A stretch of DNA of 64,000 nucleotides from Beggiatoa leptomitoformis (GTDB lineage: Bacteria > Pseudomonadota > Gammaproteobacteria > Beggiatoales > Beggiatoaceae). The translations under genes were made by a program, and so were the position numbers. The notes below the pieces were generated by a model. That model made no database searches. It was not told the origin of the DNA and was given only the letters and a program-made list of their open reading frames with translations. How positions within the stretch are numbered: position 1 is the first letter of the stretch; each line of letters starts with the position of its first letter. Positions 62,534 to 64,000 of this stretch are shown here, in pieces. The stretch is taken from assembly GCF_001305575.3 (NCBI RefSeq), contig NZ_CP012373.2, positions 124,001 through 188,000 on the forward strand, read 5' to 3'.

Positions 62534-64000
62534 ATGCAAGTTCATTATCTCGTCAGCATTACCGCCCCTCACACTCACCTTGTTCAAGTAACCCTCAAGG
62601 CGCAACGAGACAGCGAGCAACAACGGCTACAAGTTTTTCTCCCCTCATGGAGTCCCGGTTCTTATTTAATGCGTGAATATGCCCGCCATATTCGGACACT
62701 TTCTGCAAGCACCCTCGATAATATTCCTTTATCTTGTCAACAAATTGCTAAAGGAACATGGGAAATTGACTGGACAAATAGCCCTGTTGCGACACAAGCA
62801 ATCTTAGATTTTCAAATTGTCTATGAGGTATATTGTCACGAATTTAGCGTGCGAACCTGTCATGTTGATAGCACACATGCGTTTTTACATGCCCCTGCTT
62901 ATTTATTAGGCATTAAAGATGTTGCCTTATGTAACCCAATTATTCGCCTACAATTTCCCGAAGAATGGCAAAATGTTACCACAGGATTAGAAGCCTTATC
63001 CAAATATCCACACTGCTATATTGCGACAGATTACGACCAATTATTAGATTGTCCTATAGAAATAGGTAATCATGAGACTGATACGTTTTACGTTAATAAT
63101 AAAGCCCATCATATTGGATTTTATGGCGATATTTTCCCTCATGTTTACGACTTACGCCAAGATATTCAATCCCTCGTAGAATTAATCAGTCACACCATGA
63201 ATTCTATGCCTTACACGCATTATGCGTTTATAGCCCATTTTATACCGCGATTGTATGGTGGAATAGAACATAGTAACTCCGCTGCATTGCAATTTGATGG
63301 GCGTAAATTAGCGAATCGTAAAGAATATATTAGATGGTTGGGATTGGTTGCGCATGAGTATTTTCACACGTGGAATATAAAACGCATACGCCCAACAGAA
63401 CTCGCGCAATTTGACTACTGCCAAGAAAATTACACCCGTATGCTCTGGTTAGCTGAAGGTTTAACCAGTTTTATGGATGATTTATTTGTATTACGGGCGG
63501 GTTTATGCACAATTGAGGAATATCTGGAAAAAATCCGCGAAGATTTCGCGCGTTACTATGCAACAGAAGGTCGACGTTTTCACTCTTTAGAAGATAGCTC
63601 GTTCAATGCGTGGATAAAACTGTATAGACCTGATGAAAATACAGCAAATAGCTCAATTAGTTATTATCTAAAAGGCGGACTGGTTTTCGCGCTGTTGCAC
63701 ATTCAACTATTAGCATTTGGTAAGAAAATTGACGACTTATTGCATTTATTATGGCAAGCCTATCAAGAGAATCCAAGCACAGGCGTGAGTCTTTCTGACA
63801 TATTAGCGATGATTACCCAGTTAAGTAATGCAAATCTTGCTGCGCAATTTCATCACTGGATTACCAACACTGACGAAATTAATTTTGCTGATTTCTATCA
63901 AAAAATCGGCATACAATTTGTCTGGAAACCAGAAAGTACCGTGTGGTTAGGCATAGAGTTTGAACCCCGTGTTGATAAAATAATTATTAAAAGCTTACGC
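62534..64000 (+). CDS. M61-family peptidase, 3' end outside window
   Basis: 489 codons are present from the ATG at 62534 and the frame is still open at the edge. PSWSPGSYLMREYARHI is the M61 N-terminal signature; the zinc site is VAHEYFHTWNIKRIRP near residue 273 (HExxH) with the third ligand Glu in WLAEGLTSFMDD about 30 residues on. The C-terminal PDZ part would lie past the end. These are glycyl-aminopeptidase-like proteins of broad bacterial occurrence. Confidence 0.93.
   Translation, partial: MQVHYLVSITAPHTHLVQVTLKAQRDSEQQRLQVFLPSWSPGSYLMREYARHIRTLSASTLDNIPLSCQQIAKGTWEIDWTNSPVATQAILDFQIVYEVYCHEFSVRTCHVDSTHAFLHAPAYLLGIKDVALCNPIIRLQFPEEWQNVTTGLEALSKYPHCYIATDYDQLLDCPIEIGNHETDTFYVNNKAHHIGFYGDIFPHVYDLRQDIQSLVELISHTMNSMPYTHYAFIAHFIPRLYGGIEHSNSAALQFDGRKLANRKEYIRWLGLVAHEYFHTWNIKRIRPTELAQFDYCQENYTRMLWLAEGLTSFMDDLFVLRAGLCTIEEYLEKIREDFARYYATEGRRFHSLEDSSFNAWIKLYRPDENTANSSISYYLKGGLVFALLHIQLLAFGKKIDDLLHLLWQAYQENPSTGVSLSDILAMITQLSNANLAAQFHHWITNTDEINFADFYQKIGIQFVWKPESTVWLGIEFEPRVDKIIIKSLR

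Overview
The window looks like chromosomal DNA of a filamentous sulfur-oxidising gammaproteobacterium of the Beggiatoa/Thiotrichales type. The reasons are AT-rich DNA with gammaproteobacterial housekeeping genes, a DsrJ-type triheme cytochrome of the reverse Dsr sulfur-oxidation pathway, an Rnf complex, Rpn-type PD-(D/E)XK nucleases, and many short palindromic repeats between genes. The genus is an inference. The gene calls rest on motifs read by eye.

Layout. 1-6.4 kb: a large membrane-anchored TPR protein, then a likely secretion locus (two paralogous small secreted Cys-Cys proteins, a third small secreted protein, a CsgG/HfaB-like lipoprotein). 6.5-8 kb: rtcB on the minus strand behind a leader that folds on paper into a compact three-way junction followed by an intrinsic terminator. 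8.1-10.1 kb: tandem Rpn nuclease genes. 10.3-16.4 kb: purK-purE, an isolated dsrJ, metH. 16.6-17.7 kb: a nested palindromic element and a complete 851-bp IS5-family insertion sequence. 17.9-21.6 kb: arsenosugar-type genes (radical SAM ArsS plus two sugar-transfer proteins), an ABC-2 permease and an unknown. 21.7-28.8 kb: a pseudopilin, TrkH, an Amt-PAS-GGDEF-EAL fusion, YciA. 29-32.9 kb: an iron-uptake cluster (TonB receptor, PiuC, PepSY-like protein) with a Fur-box-like site. 33-38.7 kb: radA, a divergent hfq, a polysaccharide dehydratase, the AMMECR1/Memo pair and a CAT-anticodon tRNA. 38.7-44 kb: a coiled-coil protein and a two-gene unit pairing a DUF4132-type protein with a small protein that resembles MoaD/ThiS and ends in Gly-Gly. 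44.3-52.1 kb: rnfABC and rnfDG, split by about 3.4 kb of inserted DNA that carries a membrane protein and a TPR-repeat protein and is edged by two halves of a decayed IS. 52.3-64 kb: a class III cyclase, a BatD-like protein next to a STAND NTPase, a metalloprotease pseudogene, a BNR-repeat protein, hypB, a polyamine-binding protein and the start of an M61 peptidase.

The best candidates for undescribed biology are the structured rtcB leader with mutually exclusive pairings, the Gly-Gly-ended protein with its DUF4132 partner, the CsgG-like locus with paired small secreted proteins, and the cargo inserted into the rnf operon. A family of long inverted repeats (best copy 22409-22535, 35-bp arms) is scattered between genes through the window.
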